From: Phoronis australis
Taxonomy: Eukaryota; Phoronida; Phoronidae
Reading direction: 5' to 3'
DNA length: 61,487 nucleotides
Assembly (NCBI GenBank): GCA_002633005.1
Contig: NMRA01000088.1
Coordinates: forward strand, 990,880-1,052,366
Each line of letters opens with the position of its first letter. Positions within the stretch are counted from its first letter, which is position 1. Below the pieces are notes generated by a model. It searched no databases, was not told the DNA's origin, and worked only from the letters and a program-made list of their open reading frames with translations. The position numbers and the translations under genes are program-made. This document shows, one piece after another, positions 59,892 through 61,487 of the stretch.

Positions 59892-60754
59892 GTTGACTGA
59901 CTCGTAAACAAAAGCAAACGACGAACGAACTTGTCACAACCGAGGTAGAACGATGACTGACTCGACAGCTCTCACAGTCATACCATATGAAAAGAAATTG
60001 GCGCGAAATTCTTGCCTCCCAAAACGCCACATCCGGAGTAGAGGACGAGTTATTAATTAAATTACGAAAAGCTGTAATTAAGTGAAAAATATGCCTGAGA
60101 TCATCCACGCACTTTATTTTTGCTAAAAATGACATGAGAAAGGGTTGCCTTCGCCTTTAATGGGAGAGGCAATATCGTTCTCGAAATTTAAACTGTCGTA
60201 ACAGTCCTGCCTCATTGCACGACTGAGCTTTAGCACCAACTCCTTCAAGAGACGAGTCCCATCCTGTACATGTATAGTCATCCTGGGTTCCTACCCAACC
60301 GTTGTGTTGCCACGTGGAGGCTCTGTACCAGTCTTGTTTAGGAAGAAGCTATGGACTGACGAAAAAGGCCGGTCAACTTCGGCAGGTGAAAGTGGAACTC
60401 CATGCAAAGTTACTGCTTAGACGACGCTACACCACGACCTGTGGTCAAACCATCAACACACGGTAAATGGTCCAAATCAAAAATTGCTTTTCATGATGGA
60501 GGGTGAATTTGTAGCCGCTTTAAAGAATTGCCAAACTTAAGGCTGAAATTCATTGAATCTTGCAAACTCGATCAACACAGTGACATCGATGAACTTACAC
60601 TGAGTACAAGTTTAAAGGGCCGGGTCTGAGCTAACTACCTGTCAATTTAGTCGGTGGGCCAGATCTCATAGCGTTCATCCTTGTGAGTACTTTGGGGGGG
60701 CAACATAGTTTTTTTCTATGTGGCTAGATAATATACCTATAAATCAAATTCCAA

Positions 60755-60870
60755 TGTGATTGGGAAGGCACAGGTCATGTGATTGGGAAGGCGCAGGTCA
60801 TGTGATTGGGAAGGAACAGGTCATGTGATTGGGAAGCAACAGGTCATGTGATTGGGAAGGCGCAGGCCGT
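60755..60870. repeat. 23-bp minisatellite, 5 units
   Basis: Five units of TGTGATTGGGAAGGCRCAGGTCA start at 60755, 60778, 60801, 60824 and 60847, with a partial sixth. Each carries a GATTGG (inverted CCAAT) motif, like the 4551 array, though the two arrays are otherwise unrelated. Confidence 0.95.
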
Positions 60871-61301
60871 GTGATTGGTGACCAGGACAGTAAGAAGCCT
60901 GTTATGTCACAAATCTTTTGGATGTGTCAGTACCTGTGTGTACCATACGCAAAATGTAATTGTGTATTCGTAAGGAAATTCGGCTTTGAAGTTGCCTTTG
61001 CTTGCAAAAATACTCAAGCTAAAAGAATAAGGTTGTAAAACGTTATCAACAAGTCTGTGAAATAAGCTCAGAATGTCATCATGTGTTTTATGGTTTTGAC
61101 AGATGTGCACTGGGAAACCAATGAAGAAAAATTCTCTTTCGTTTATTTTTTTGAGAAAATTGACAAAATAAAATCATACTTTTCCACCATATCGTGTCTA
61201 ACTGGAAGATACTATCACAGACACAATCAAGTGTCCACACAACCATCCTCGCACATTATGTGTGTAGTTGTTGGTAAGCTGGTCTTCCACGGTTATTTCA
61301 G

Positions 61302-61465
61302 CCGGACCACCTAGTGTACGTGCCGACGGAGAAAAACTATGTCCTTGACCTTCAGGACAAGATTGAGAAGATCCTACGCGACAAGTTTATGCAGGTGTGG
61401 CGGACGAGTCAGATCACGCGATGGAACAGGTTTTGCACGCAGACGTTTCGCACACTTCTTTCTAA
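61302..61465 (+). CDS. Internal exon of an unrecognised + strand gene
   Basis: An open exon of 164 nt lies between a ggttatttcag acceptor (phase 0) and a consensus gtaagtg donor (phase 2), 54 codons. The peptide has coding-like composition: HLVYVPTEKNYVLDLQDKIE, then an amphipathic, Lys/Arg-rich segment ITRWNRFCTQTFRTLL. I do not recognise the family, and the gene continues past the window edge. The first exon may be the one at 58832, with a missing intermediate exon. Confidence 0.6.
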
Positions 61466-61487
61466 GTAAGTGAATAGTGGTGTTGAG

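Noticed and set aside
1-61487. CRISPR arrays, operons, bacterial mobile elements, rRNA genes
   Set aside because: None seen. Intron-bearing animal genes throughout, and the tandem arrays have no spacers.

Overview
This window is nuclear DNA from an invertebrate animal. It is AT-rich, genes are split by introns of hundreds to thousands of bases with GT..AG borders, and intergenic DNA and introns are full of short repeats (tRNA-derived SINEs, foldback/MITE elements, minisatellites, dinucleotide tracts). The recognisable genes are animal families: TM2D1, otopetrin, GADD45GIP1/mL64, an SLC52A-type riboflavin transporter and an alpha-tubulin. I cannot name the species from sequence alone. A non-vertebrate metazoan, possibly a marine deuterostome or lophotrochozoan, fits best. 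Most six-frame open frames here are noise, so the gene calls rest on family motifs plus compatible splice sites and phases.

Layout. 1-11.1 kb: a seven-exon TM2D1 gene on the + strand whose introns carry a SINE cluster, a 13-copy minisatellite and a (CA)n tract. 11.1-16 kb: no gene, but nonautonomous DNA elements and a 9-N gap. 16-20.9 kb: a two-exon otopetrin (proton channel) gene on the - strand. 21-27 kb: no gene; a 2.48-kb block is present twice in tandem with a single N exactly at the junction, which looks like an assembly artefact. 27.1-31.6 kb: a four-exon GADD45GIP1 (mitoribosomal protein mL64/CRIF1) gene on the - strand, with a foldback element in its last intron. 34.1-41.2 kb: a three-exon SLC52A-like transporter on the + strand; its 5.5-kb second intron holds a THAP-type exon on the - strand and an unrecognised first-exon-like frame on the + strand. 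41.6-42 kb: a membrane-protein exon on the - strand, weakly SLC51A-like. 42-54.8 kb: repeat-rich, with a tyrosine-recombinase retroelement remnant, a second N-linked duplication (49-51.25 kb), facing CA/TG tracts and a 363-bp foldback. 54.9-56 kb: the long exon of a diverged alpha-tubulin, whose first exon is not found in the window. 58.8-61.5 kb: a probable first exon and a clear internal exon of + strand coding sequence, with a THAP-like - strand frame between them.

The genes are unrelated housekeeping, transport and cytoskeletal genes. There is no operon or functional cluster, and no clearly new biological system stands out. The most useful observations are the N-linked duplications (probable unmerged haplotypes), a possible Ngaro-type split-direct-repeat remnant, several hairpin-forming elements, a possible 71-bp intron or frameshift in the SLC52A gene, and the tubulin missing its N-terminal exon. 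Coordinates were derived by hand and may be off by a base or two at weak splice sites.
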